Assembly (NCBI GenBank): GCA_965217195.1
Contig: CBDCHL010000003.1
Location: 992,001-1,056,000, forward strand
Reading direction: 5' to 3'
DNA from: UBA6623 sp965217195
GTDB taxonomy: Bacteria; Acidobacteriota; Terriglobia; Bryobacterales; UBA6623
Length of the DNA: 64,000 bases
Positions 33,186-41,614 of the stretch are shown here, one piece after another. Numbering within the stretch: the first letter of the stretch is position 1; the number at the start of each line of letters is the position of its first letter. The notes beneath the pieces are model-generated. The model was not told where the DNA came from, ran no database searches, and saw only the letters and a program-made list of their open reading frames with translations. Both the position numbers and the translations under genes were made by a program.

Positions 33186-35390
33186 ATGCATCACAGCAGA
33201 CGGCTCTATCTCGTGACGGCCCTTGCCGTTGCCCTCGTCGCGCCGGCGGGGGCGGAGACGGAGCGGAAGCCGCTTCGGCTCGAGGAGATTTTCTCGAAGC
33301 ACGGTTTGATGGGGCCGCAACCGAGCCATTTGCAATGGAGCCCGGATGGCCGCCTGCTGACCTACATGCTCGAGACGGCGGACGGTGGTCGAGACCTTTG
33401 GTCAGTCGACCCGGTTTCGGGCGAGAAACGGATTTTGGTCAGCCGTGAGATCCTCGGCGAACTGGCGCCGACGACGGAAAAGGCGACCGACAACGAACGC
33501 GAGCGGGAACGCCGTAAGCGGTACGCCGTGGCAGCCTATCTGTGGGCGCCCGATTCAAAGGCTATTCTTTTCACGAGCACGGGTCGGCTCTACCTCTACG
33601 ACTTGGCCGCCGAGCGAGCCAAGCCGTTGACGCCCGAGAAATCGGCTGTGCGGAACCCACGCTTTTCGCCCAACGGGCGTTGGGTTTCCTTCGTTTACAA
33701 ACACGACTTGTGGCTTGTACCGCCCAGCGGCGGGGAACCGCGGCAACTGACATTCGACGCAACCGATCTCGTTTTGCATGGCGATCTCGACTGGATCTAC
33801 CCCGAGGAATTTGCGCTTCGAAGCGGCTATCATTGGTCTCCCGACAGCCGCCGGATCGCTTTTCTCGAGCTGGATCAAACCGAAGTCCCCAGCTACCCGA
33901 TTTCCGATCTACTGGGTGTGCAGCCGACCATCGACAACCAGCGCTATCCGAAGGCAGGCGATCCGAACCCCCGTGCACGGGTCGGCATCGTCGAGGCTAA
34001 ACCAAACGCCGATTCGCCGCCCCCGATCGTTTGGGTGAACAAGCGAGCGGAATACATTCCACGTATTCAGTGGGCGAACGACGGCCGGATCGCGGTGCAG
34101 TTTCTGAACCGAGCACAGACCGAGCTTGAGCTGGTCTTGGCCGACGTCGCCGACGGCAAAGTGACGCCGCTGATGAGGGAACGCGATCGGCATTGGATCA
34201 ACATCACCAACGACCTTAGCTTTCTTAAGGACACGAAGGGTTTTCTATGGACCTCCGAGCGAGATGGCCTGCGCCGGATCTATCGCTACGGGCCGCACGG
34301 ACGGCCCAAGAAGATCCTCACCGGCGGTGACGCTGAAGTGGAACGAATCGTTCGTGTTGACGAGGAGGGCGGATGGGTCTACTACACCTCGAATAGAGAC
34401 AACCCCTTGGGCAGCGACCTCTACCGAGCGCGGCTGGACGGCTCGGGTCGGGAGCGTCTGACCGGCGGCAAGGGCACGCATCGCGTGTCGATGAACAAGG
34501 CGGGCGACGCTTATGTCGTGCGCCATTCGAGCCTTCTCCAACCGCCGATCACATCGGTACACCACCTGCCGAGCGGGAAGAAGACAGTCGCGCATCGTTC
34601 CGCGTCGCCGGCCGGTTATGGGTTGGCGGAACCCCGCATGATCGAGCTCAAAACGCCCGACGAGGCACTAATTCGTATCCAGTTGCTCGAGCCCGAGGCT
34701 CGCGAGGCCGGGCACAAGCATCCATTGCTGGTCTACGTATATGGCGGGCCTCACGCTCCGACGATTCGCGATAGGTGGGGCGGCCGCGGGCGCTTCCTCT
34801 TTCACCAATATTTGACACGCAAGGGATATGCCGTCGCGATGATCGACGACCGGGCGTCGTCGATTCGCGGGCATCGATACGAAACGGCGCTCTATCGCAA
34901 GTACGGGCCGGTGGCGGTGATGGACTATGAAGCCGCGGTGAAGCATCTAGCGGCTCTCGACTTCATTGACAAAGATCGCATCGGAATTTGGGGTTGGAGC
35001 GGGGGTGGGTTCAGCACCTGCCTGGCACTGACGAAGAGCAAGTTGTTCCGGGTAGGAATCGCGGTGGCGCCGGTTACCGATTGGAAGCTCTACGATTCGA
35101 TCTACACGGAGCGCTACATGGGCCTACCTTCCGAAGAGCCGCAAGCCTACAGCCAAACCTCGGCCGTCGAAGGCGCGAAGAACCTGCACGGGCGGCTGTT
35201 GTTGGCGCACCCCACATCGGACGACAATGTGCATCTGCAAAACACGATGAAGATGGTCCACGCTTTGATTCAAGCCGGGAAGCCGTACGACTTGTTGCTG
35301 TATCCCGGGAAGACGCATTCGCTTTACGGAGGCAAGGAGCGGCTGCATTTGTTTCGAAGGATCGAGGAGTATTTGGACCGGAATCTGTAG
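33186..35390 (+). CDS. Exported S9 family dipeptidyl-peptidase IV-like peptidase
   Basis: A 734-residue serine peptidase with a signal peptide (about residues 1-23). The first 470 residues are a beta-propeller with repeated strands (SPDGRLLTYM, APDSKAILFTSTGRLYLYD and similar). The C-terminal alpha/beta hydrolase domain has GWSGGGFS with nucleophile S605, SDDNVH with Asp679 and GKTHSL with His711, the DPP-IV arrangement. It releases dipeptides from peptide N-termini outside the cytoplasm. The ATG at 33186 has GGAGGAG immediately upstream; the frame open before it is repeat A. Confidence 0.95.
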   Translation: MHHSRRLYLVTALAVALVAPAGAETERKPLRLEEIFSKHGLMGPQPSHLQWSPDGRLLTYMLETADGGRDLWSVDPVSGEKRILVSREILGELAPTTEKATDNERERERRKRYAVAAYLWAPDSKAILFTSTGRLYLYDLAAERAKPLTPEKSAVRNPRFSPNGRWVSFVYKHDLWLVPPSGGEPRQLTFDATDLVLHGDLDWIYPEEFALRSGYHWSPDSRRIAFLELDQTEVPSYPISDLLGVQPTIDNQRYPKAGDPNPRARVGIVEAKPNADSPPPIVWVNKRAEYIPRIQWANDGRIAVQFLNRAQTELELVLADVADGKVTPLMRERDRHWINITNDLSFLKDTKGFLWTSERDGLRRIYRYGPHGRPKKILTGGDAEVERIVRVDEEGGWVYYTSNRDNPLGSDLYRARLDGSGRERLTGGKGTHRVSMNKAGDAYVVRHSSLLQPPITSVHHLPSGKKTVAHRSASPAGYGLAEPRMIELKTPDEALIRIQLLEPEAREAGHKHPLLVYVYGGPHAPTIRDRWGGRGRFLFHQYLTRKGYAVAMIDDRASSIRGHRYETALYRKYGPVAVMDYEAAVKHLAALDFIDKDRIGIWGWSGGGFSTCLALTKSKLFRVGIAVAPVTDWKLYDSIYTERYMGLPSEEPQAYSQTSAVEGAKNLHGRLLLAHPTSDDNVHLQNTMKMVHALIQAGKPYDLLLYPGKTHSLYGGKERLHLFRRIEEYLDRNL

Positions 35391-35395
35391 CGGAT

Positions 35396-35434
35396 CAAAC
35401 CGAGCCGCGACCGTCAGGGAGCGGTATGCGATGA
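35396..35434 (+). repeat. Inverted repeat C, left arm (39 bp)
   Basis: It begins CAAACCGAGCCGCGACCG and ends GGTATGCGATGA. It is identical in reverse orientation at 35612-35650. The spacer is 177 bp. Confidence 0.85.
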
Positions 35435-35528
35435 TGCGGTCAACTACGAGCAGAGTGGTGGACCTAGGGATGTTCGGGGGTGCGTGGGCCCGTGTCCGGC
35501 GGGTTGTGAAGGTGAAGGCAGGCTTGGC

Positions 35529-35615
35529 CTACCGGCTTGAACCCGAGCCTTGCTGCGTGTCGTCCTCGGGTATTTTGTAGGTCCGCCACTTTTCTTGAGG
35601 GTTGTGTTGCTTCAT
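35529..35615 (-). CDS. Possible 28-residue miniprotein
   Basis: The ATG at 35613-35615 starts inside repeat C. GGGAGCGGT lies upstream as a possible ribosome-binding site. The product MKQHNPQEKWRTYKIPEDD plus a Gln/Gly/Ser tail is hydrophilic and of unknown function. It follows the nrdJ terminator, so it would need its own promoter. Low confidence. Confidence 0.25.
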   Translation of the reverse strand: MKQHNPQEKWRTYKIPEDDTQQGSGSSR

Positions 35616-35650
35616 CGCATACCGCTCCCTGACGGTCGCGGCTCGGTTTG
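35612..35650 (-). repeat. Inverted repeat C, right arm (39 bp)
   Basis: The reverse complement of 35396-35434, with no mismatch over 39 bases. Sited between the nrdJ terminator and the peptidase gene. Confidence 0.85.
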
Positions 35651-35654
35651 GGCT

Positions 35655-35691
35655 AAAAAAAGGCGGGGGTCGGTTTCCCAATACCCCCGCC
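35655..35691 (-). terminator. Rho-independent terminator of nrdJ
   Basis: On the minus strand GGCGGGGGT / ACCCCCGCC form a 9-bp stem with a 12-base loop, followed by seven T. It is 48 bases after the nrdJ stop. Confidence 0.9.
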
Positions 35692-35738
35692 TTCATTAGG
35701 AGGGAATGACTATTCTGGGAATCGTTGCTCAATAGGAA

Positions 35739-38528
35739 CTAGCTACAGCCCGACGTCGATCCGCAGTTCTCGCACTTGTAACAACTGCCGTTGCTGGTCA
35801 TCAGCGAACCGCACTCCGAGCAAATCGGGGCGTCCATAGCGGCCCGGAAAGGCAACTCTTTTTGCGGTTCCGGCTCGGTCGGCTTCAGGTCGGGTGACTC
35901 ACCGGCTTCCGAGACACGATAGTCCTGCGAGATGAACTTCGTCCCGAGCCACCGGAAGATGTAATCCATGATCGACTTGGCGTAGGGGATGTCGGTATTG
36001 CCGGTCCATCCGCTGGGCTCGAAGCGTACGTGCTGGAACTTGTCAACCAAGACCTGTAGGGGCACGCCGTACTGCAACGTCATTGAAACCGCCGTTGCAA
36101 AGCTGTCCATCAGGCCGGAAATAGTCGAGCCTTCCTTGGCCATGCGGATAAACAACTCGCCGGGAGCGCCGTCGTCAAACATGCCTACGGTGATGTAACC
36201 CTCGTGTCCGCCGACCGAGAATTTGTGCGTCAGCGACTGTCTCTCGTCAGGCAGTTTGCGGCGCATCGGCCGATAGACGATTTCCTCACTTCCAGCGCTC
36301 TCCTTCTTGTCACTGGATTTCCCGGTGTTGAGAGGCTGCGCGCGTTTCGAGCCGTCGCGGTAGATCGCCACGGCCTTCAGCCCTAGGCGCCATGACTCGA
36401 TATACGCGTCCGTGATGTCGTCGACCGTGGACTCCTCGGGCATGTTGATGGTCTTCGATATCGCTCCGGAAATGAACGGCTGCACAGCGCCCATCATGCG
36501 CACGTGTCCCATGTAATGAATGGATCGCTCACCGTTCTGGGGCCGGAAGCTGCAGTCGAAGATCGGAAGATGCTCGTCCTTGATGTGCGGAGCACCTTCG
36601 ATCGTCCCGGTGGAATCTATATGGTTGACGATTTCGTTGCCCCGCTCGGGCGTGTAGTCGAGTTTCAAGAGCGCTTCCGGGACCGTGTTGTTGACGATCT
36701 TGATAACGCCGCCGCCGACCAGCTTCTTGTATTTCACGAGCGCCAATTCGGGCTCGACGCCGGTGGTATCGCAGTCCATCATGAAACCGATCGTCCCGGT
36801 CGGAGCGATCACGGTTACTTGCGCGTTTCGATACCCGTTGCGGGCTCCGAGCTTATACGCGTCCTCCCAACACTCTGTCGCTGCACTGTGCAGCGAATTC
36901 TCAACCTGCTCGCCGTTGATATCCCGCGATGCATCGCGATGCATGCGAATGACCTCGAGAAAGGGCTCGCGATTGTGCGAGTATCCGGCGAACGGACCGG
37001 TCGTGCCGGCGATGCGCGCGCTTGTCAAATAAGCCTGTCCGCACATCACGGCCGTGATCGCCCCGGCGACGGTGCGGCCCTCGTCGCTGTCATAGGAAGT
37101 GCCCATCGACATCAACAGGGCGCCGAGATTCGCGAAGCCCAGTCCCAGTGGCCGGTAGTTGTATGAGTTTTCGGCGATCTTGGCCGTCGGGTAGCTCGCG
37201 CTGCCGACAATGATTTCTTGCGCTAAGATCAGCGTGTCGACCGCGTGCCGGAACGCCTCGACATCAAACTGCCCCTGGCCGCTTTGGAACTTGCGCAGAT
37301 TGAGCGACGCCAAATTGCAGGCCGAATCATCGAGGAACATGTATTCCGAACAAGGGTTCGAGGCATTAATGCGAGCGGTGCCCTTGCACGGGTGCCAACG
37401 ATTGACCGTCGTGTCGAACTGCATCCCCGGGTCGCCGCACTGGTGCGTCGCCTCGGAGATTTGTCGCAGCAGGTCGCGCGCTTTGTAGCGCTGCCTCGGT
37501 TGGTTGTTGACAACCGACTTGGTCCACCAGTCTTCGTCGTTGACCGCCGCCAACATAAAGTCGTCGCTTGCGCGAACCGAGTTGTTCGCGTTTTGGAAGA
37601 AGATCGAGCCGTAGGCGTCGCCGTCGATCGAGGCGTCGTAGCCGGCTTCGATCAACGTCCAGGCCTTCTTCTCTTCCTTGGCCTTGCACCAAATGAACTT
37701 GTCGATGTCGGGGTGATCGGCGTTGAGGATGACCATTTTGGCCGCACGCCGCGTTTTGCCGCCCGACTTGATGACCCCGGCAAAGGCGTCGAAACCTTTC
37801 ATGAACGAGACAGGTCCCGACGCCCTGCCGCCCCCGCCCAAAACGGCGTCCTCTTCGCGAATCTTCGAGAGGTTGGAGCCGGTGCCCGAACCCCACTTAA
37901 AGAGCATGCCCTCGGTCTTGGCGAGGTCCATGATCGATTCCATTCGGTCATCGACGGAAATAATGAAGCAAGCCGAACATTGGGGACGATGCGCACCCTC
38001 GGCCAGTGCATTGACGTCGCCGGTTGCCTCGTCGTAGTGCCAGCCGTAACCGCGTGCTTCCTTGACGCCGACGTTGAACCAGACCGGCGAGTTAAAACTG
38101 GCCTTCTGGGTGAGCATCAAGTGAGCTAGCTCATCGCGAAAGTTTTCGACATTGTCGGGCGAGGCGAAGTAGCCGCCCGCCGCGCCCCAATCGGCGATCG
38201 TGTCGACGACGCGATGGACGAGTTGCCGTAAACTCGTCTCGCGTTCGGGCGTTCCGGCTCGCCCGTGAAAATATTTGCTGGCGACTATGTTGGTCGCGGT
38301 CTGTGACCAATCGCGCGGCACCTCCACGTTGGCCTGCTCGAAGACGATCTCGCCTTTTTCGTTGCCGATCGAAGCCGTGCGCTTTTCCCATTCCAGAACG
38401 TCGTAGGGCGTCCGGCCGCGTTCGAGATCTTTGGTAAAGTATCGTGGGAAGGACAAACCCGCCGGTTGCTTGGCGGGAGAGGACAACTGATCGACTTTCG
38501 AGGCTAGATCGACGCTAATTTCGCCCAT
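35739..38528 (-). CDS. nrdJ: Vitamin B12-dependent (class II) ribonucleotide reductase
   Basis: A 929-residue adenosylcobalamin-dependent enzyme that reduces ribonucleotides for DNA synthesis. The radical-site motif NPCSE is at residues 391-395 (Cys393, Glu395), followed by DDSACNLASLNL. CSACFIISVDD near residue 184 carries another active-site Cys. The C-terminal end CSECGSLMTSNGSCYKCENCG is a zinc-ribbon with the shuttle cysteines of NrdJ. Being oxygen-independent in mechanism, it lets cells make DNA with or without oxygen. It has a promoter-like sequence upstream and a strong terminator. No cobalamin riboswitch is visible. Confidence 0.97.
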   Translation of the reverse strand: MGEISVDLASKVDQLSSPAKQPAGLSFPRYFTKDLERGRTPYDVLEWEKRTASIGNEKGEIVFEQANVEVPRDWSQTATNIVASKYFHGRAGTPERETSLRQLVHRVVDTIADWGAAGGYFASPDNVENFRDELAHLMLTQKASFNSPVWFNVGVKEARGYGWHYDEATGDVNALAEGAHRPQCSACFIISVDDRMESIMDLAKTEGMLFKWGSGTGSNLSKIREEDAVLGGGGRASGPVSFMKGFDAFAGVIKSGGKTRRAAKMVILNADHPDIDKFIWCKAKEEKKAWTLIEAGYDASIDGDAYGSIFFQNANNSVRASDDFMLAAVNDEDWWTKSVVNNQPRQRYKARDLLRQISEATHQCGDPGMQFDTTVNRWHPCKGTARINASNPCSEYMFLDDSACNLASLNLRKFQSGQGQFDVEAFRHAVDTLILAQEIIVGSASYPTAKIAENSYNYRPLGLGFANLGALLMSMGTSYDSDEGRTVAGAITAVMCGQAYLTSARIAGTTGPFAGYSHNREPFLEVIRMHRDASRDINGEQVENSLHSAATECWEDAYKLGARNGYRNAQVTVIAPTGTIGFMMDCDTTGVEPELALVKYKKLVGGGVIKIVNNTVPEALLKLDYTPERGNEIVNHIDSTGTIEGAPHIKDEHLPIFDCSFRPQNGERSIHYMGHVRMMGAVQPFISGAISKTINMPEESTVDDITDAYIESWRLGLKAVAIYRDGSKRAQPLNTGKSSDKKESAGSEEIVYRPMRRKLPDERQSLTHKFSVGGHEGYITVGMFDDGAPGELFIRMAKEGSTISGLMDSFATAVSMTLQYGVPLQVLVDKFQHVRFEPSGWTGNTDIPYAKSIMDYIFRWLGTKFISQDYRVSEAGESPDLKPTEPEPQKELPFRAAMDAPICSECGSLMTSNGSCYKCENCGSTSGCS

Positions 38529-38654
38529 AGCTCACTCCACAAGAAATTGCCCGATCGTACTACATTTGACCGGAAAAAACGACTGTTCAACGGGGGTCCG
38601 CAAGCGACGTTTGGACCCGAAACCGGGGGGTGCTACGCTTGCCGACGTTCAATT

Positions 38655-38682
38655 AGTGTACACGATCTAGTGGTCGTGTCAA
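38655..38682 (-). promoter_or_regulatory. Promoter and operator candidate of nrdJ
   Basis: On the minus strand TTGACA (38677-38682) and TACACT (38655-38660) are 16 bases apart. Within the spacer, ACACGA and TCGTGT form an inverted repeat (38660-38679). NrdR binds ACAC-type boxes upstream of ribonucleotide reductase genes, so this may be an NrdR-like site, but the match is partial. The rest of the 384-bp gap to the fumarase gene shows nothing else. Confidence 0.5.
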
Positions 38683-38912
38683 GGGTTAATTCAAGATATT
38701 GGGCAGATGTTCTAGGAGACACCTTAGCTCACTCTATTGGACCTTCAGGGCAAAGTAGAACACACCGCCAAGTGGTGCTTCCTGATCCAGATGGAACGGC
38801 GCCGAAACCGTCCGAAGCGCCGTACGAGTGACGGCCCGAACCAGCCCGACTCGACTATCCTGATGCCGAGGGCCCTTCCCTGGGCTAGAGTAAGCGGATC
38901 AGGACTAAAGTT

Positions 38913-40553
38913 ATGTCCACGTTTCAATATCAGCCCATGTTCGAGCACGGTGCCGACGAAACGGAGTATCGGCATCTCACCTCCGAACACGTGACGGTGG
39001 CACAGCTCAGCGGCCGCGAAATCCTGGAGGTCGCCCCGGAAGGCCTGGCGCGCCTCGCCAAGGATGCGATGGACGACATGGCCCACCTGTTGCGCGCGGG
39101 ACACCTCGCCCAACTCAGCAAGATACTCGATGACCCGGAAGCCTCGGAGAACGACCGCTTCGTGGCGCTCGAACTTCTCAAGAATGCGGCGATCGCCTCG
39201 GCCCGCGTGCTTCCGGGTTGCCAGGACACCGGTACCGCAATTGCCATCGGCTACAAGGGCCAAGCCGTCTTCACCGAAGGCGATGATACCGAAGCTCTGT
39301 CGAAGGGCATTTATGAGGCCTATGCCGAGCGGAACCTACGCTATTCTCAACTCGCGCCGCTAGACCTCTACACCGAGAAGAACACAGGAACGAATCTGCC
39401 GGCGCAGGTCGAGATCTACGCCGAGCCGGGCGACGAATACCGGTTCCTGTTCATCGCCAAGGGGGGCGGCTCCGCCAACAAGACCTTCCTCTATCAGGAG
39501 ACGAAGGCACTGCTCAATCCCGAATCCCTCTTCGCTTTCCTGGACGAAAAATTGCGCTCGATCGGCACATCCGCCTGCCCGCCCTACCATTTGGCGTTGG
39601 TGATCGGCGGTACTTCGGCCGAGATGACGCTCAAGACTGTGAAGCTGGCCAGCACGCGCTATCTCGACGACCTGCCGACGACCGGTAACGAGCTGGGCCG
39701 GGCTTTCCGGGACCGCGAGTTCGAAGACAAGGTCCTCGAGATTGCCGCCGCGACCGGAATCGGGGCGCAGTTCGGAGGGAAGTACTTCGCGCATGACGTG
39801 CGCGTCATCCGGCTGCCGCGCCATGGGGCATCGTGTCCGGTGGGGCTGGGTGTGTCCTGTTCGGCGGATCGCCAGGTTCTGGGAAAGATCACGCGAGACG
39901 GGCTGTTTCTGGAGCAGCTGGAAACCAACCCCGCTCGCTTCTTGCCCGAGGTGACCCACGAGGAGTTGGGCGGCGACGTCGTGCCGATCGACCTTAACCG
40001 CCCGATGCCCGAAATCTTGGCGCAACTCCGGGAACACCCGGTCGCCACGCGCCTGTCGCTGACGGGACCCCTGATCGTCGCGCGCGATATCGCCCACGCC
40101 AAGCTGAAGGAACGCCTCGATGCTGGCGAAGACTTGCCGCAATACTTCAAGGACCACCCGGTCTACTACGCAGGACCCGCGAAAAGGCCCGAAGGATACG
40201 CTTCGGGCTCGTTCGGGCCAACGACCGCCGGTCGTATGGACCCCTACGTCGACCTATTTCAAAGCCATGGCGGCAGCCTGGTCATGCTCGCCAAGGGCAA
40301 CCGCTCGGCGGAGGTAGCCGAAGCGTGCGGCCGCTACGGGGGCTTTTACCTGGGCTCGGTCGGCGGCCCGGCCGCGCGGCTTGCCGAGCACAGCATCAAG
40401 AAGGTTGAAGTTGTCGAGTACGCCGAGTTGGGCATGGAAGCGATCTGGCGGATCGAGGTAGAAGACTTCCCAGCTTTCACGATTATCGATCACCAAGGCA
40501 AGGACTTCTACGCCGAGTTGGTGGCGAACCGCATAGTCCAAATCACCGAATGA
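38913..40553 (+). CDS. fumA: Class I fumarate hydratase (iron-sulfur)
   Basis: A 546-residue [4Fe-4S] fumarase of the fused class I type that interconverts fumarate and malate in the TCA cycle. Conserved parts: PGCQDTGTAIAIGYKGQ with the first cluster cysteine, KNTGTNLPAQVEIY, FIAKGGGSANKTFLYQ, ACPPYHLALVIGGTSAE and GASCPVGLGVSCSADR. The C-terminal beta domain has GPTTAGRMDPYVDLF and KGNRS. The class is called by these cysteine motifs, since class II fumarase has no such pattern. The start ATG at 38913 follows AGGACT. Confidence 0.95.
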   Translation: MSTFQYQPMFEHGADETEYRHLTSEHVTVAQLSGREILEVAPEGLARLAKDAMDDMAHLLRAGHLAQLSKILDDPEASENDRFVALELLKNAAIASARVLPGCQDTGTAIAIGYKGQAVFTEGDDTEALSKGIYEAYAERNLRYSQLAPLDLYTEKNTGTNLPAQVEIYAEPGDEYRFLFIAKGGGSANKTFLYQETKALLNPESLFAFLDEKLRSIGTSACPPYHLALVIGGTSAEMTLKTVKLASTRYLDDLPTTGNELGRAFRDREFEDKVLEIAAATGIGAQFGGKYFAHDVRVIRLPRHGASCPVGLGVSCSADRQVLGKITRDGLFLEQLETNPARFLPEVTHEELGGDVVPIDLNRPMPEILAQLREHPVATRLSLTGPLIVARDIAHAKLKERLDAGEDLPQYFKDHPVYYAGPAKRPEGYASGSFGPTTAGRMDPYVDLFQSHGGSLVMLAKGNRSAEVAEACGRYGGFYLGSVGGPAARLAEHSIKKVEVVEYAELGMEAIWRIEVEDFPAFTIIDHQGKDFYAELVANRIVQITE

Positions 40554-40742
40554 CGCTGGGGCTTCGCCTCGTCCGGCTGTCGCGGGGCCGGTTGAGCGGG
40601 GCGACCGGGACCCGCCGTCACGTACGCGGCGCCGGCGCCCTGTATCGGGTAATGAAAGCCGGCTTCAAACAGGGTGGCACCGACGGTCCTGTGAGAGCCG
40701 GACCGTACCGTGCCCGCAAGCGGAAAGGAGACGGGTAGAGCC
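40554..40742 (+). other. GC-rich intergenic stretch with a hairpin
   Basis: ACGGTCC (40683-40689) and GGACCGT (40700-40706) form a 7-bp stem with a TGTGAGAGCC loop. GC-rich repeats precede it. The sequence TGTGAGAGCCG occurs in bacterial group II introns, but nothing else of an intron is seen. Confidence 0.25.
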
Positions 40743-41417
40743 ATGCATCACACGAGGCGACACGTATTAACTGCGGCCGTCTCTCCGGCCTTCATGCCAC
40801 GTATCGGTGACGCAGAAGAAGCCGAGCGCGTGCTCTTCGACGACCCCTTCCAAAATGAACTCAAAGAAGGCTGGGAGTGGGTACGGGGTGGATCCATGGA
40901 CCACCGAGTCCAATCGGGCGTGCTGCAGATGCGAAGTCTGCCTGGTGGGTTATGGAAACATGACAACAACGTTCGTAATATGGTGCTCCGTCCTTTACCG
41001 GGCACCTCCGGGGAAACTTTGGCCGTCGAAGTTCATGTAAGCAACCGACCCACCGCAATATACGAAAACGCCGGGCTCATCCTGTATCGCGATGACGACA
41101 ACTACGTGGCTGTGATCAAAGAATTCATGCGGGACGAGTTCGTCGTCGCCATTTCCCGCGAGGTCAAGGGCGAGGGAGAAGTCCCTGGTCGTCAAGCGTA
41201 CGAAGCAACCGACGTCTGGCTGCGTATGCAGGTCTCTCGTCGAGGCGTCAAGTCTTATTACCGCCCCAGTAAGAAAGATCGCTGGGATGCGCTCGGGGAA
41301 TGCGCGTTACCCGGCAATGCCGATGTGAGGATCGGACTGCTGGCCGCCTACGGGGACGCCGGCGTCGAACGCTGGGTCCGGTTTCGAGGCTTTCGTATAT
41401 TGGAACTGCCATTCTAG
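40743..41417 (+). CDS. DUF1349-like concanavalin-fold protein
   Basis: A 224-residue protein with a Tat- or Sec-like lead (HHTRRHVLTAAVSPAFM) of low hydrophobicity and one beta-sandwich domain: FQNELKEGWEWVRGG, VEVHVSNRPTAIYENAGLIL, YRDDDNYVAVIKEFM, WLRMQVSRRGVKSYYRPS and VRIGLLAAYGD. This resembles DUF1349 / beta-xylosidase C-terminal-like domains, which bind glycans. The ATG at 40743 has GGAGA about 14 bases upstream. It is not clearly linked to the fumarase gene. The domain call is moderate. Confidence 0.65.
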   Translation: MHHTRRHVLTAAVSPAFMPRIGDAEEAERVLFDDPFQNELKEGWEWVRGGSMDHRVQSGVLQMRSLPGGLWKHDNNVRNMVLRPLPGTSGETLAVEVHVSNRPTAIYENAGLILYRDDDNYVAVIKEFMRDEFVVAISREVKGEGEVPGRQAYEATDVWLRMQVSRRGVKSYYRPSKKDRWDALGECALPGNADVRIGLLAAYGDAGVERWVRFRGFRILELPF

Positions 41418-41614
41418 TCGGGATTCTTCGTTCGGACGATTTTCGAATCCATCCGGCGCAGGCCTTGTGAGTTTGCCGACTGGGAAACGGCGCGGGTCAA
41501 CATCGACTATCACGTCGAGACAGGCGCCACCAAACCCTATCGGCAAGGGACAGTCCACGAACATCGCCCCAAGCCGTGCTGCTTTACCGGCCGATGCCGG
41601 GCACTCCGGCGATG

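Noticed and set aside
40683..40706. Group II intron fragment (TGTGAGAGCCG)
   Set aside because: The match is too short. No domain V, no GUGYG end and no reverse transcriptase are present nearby.
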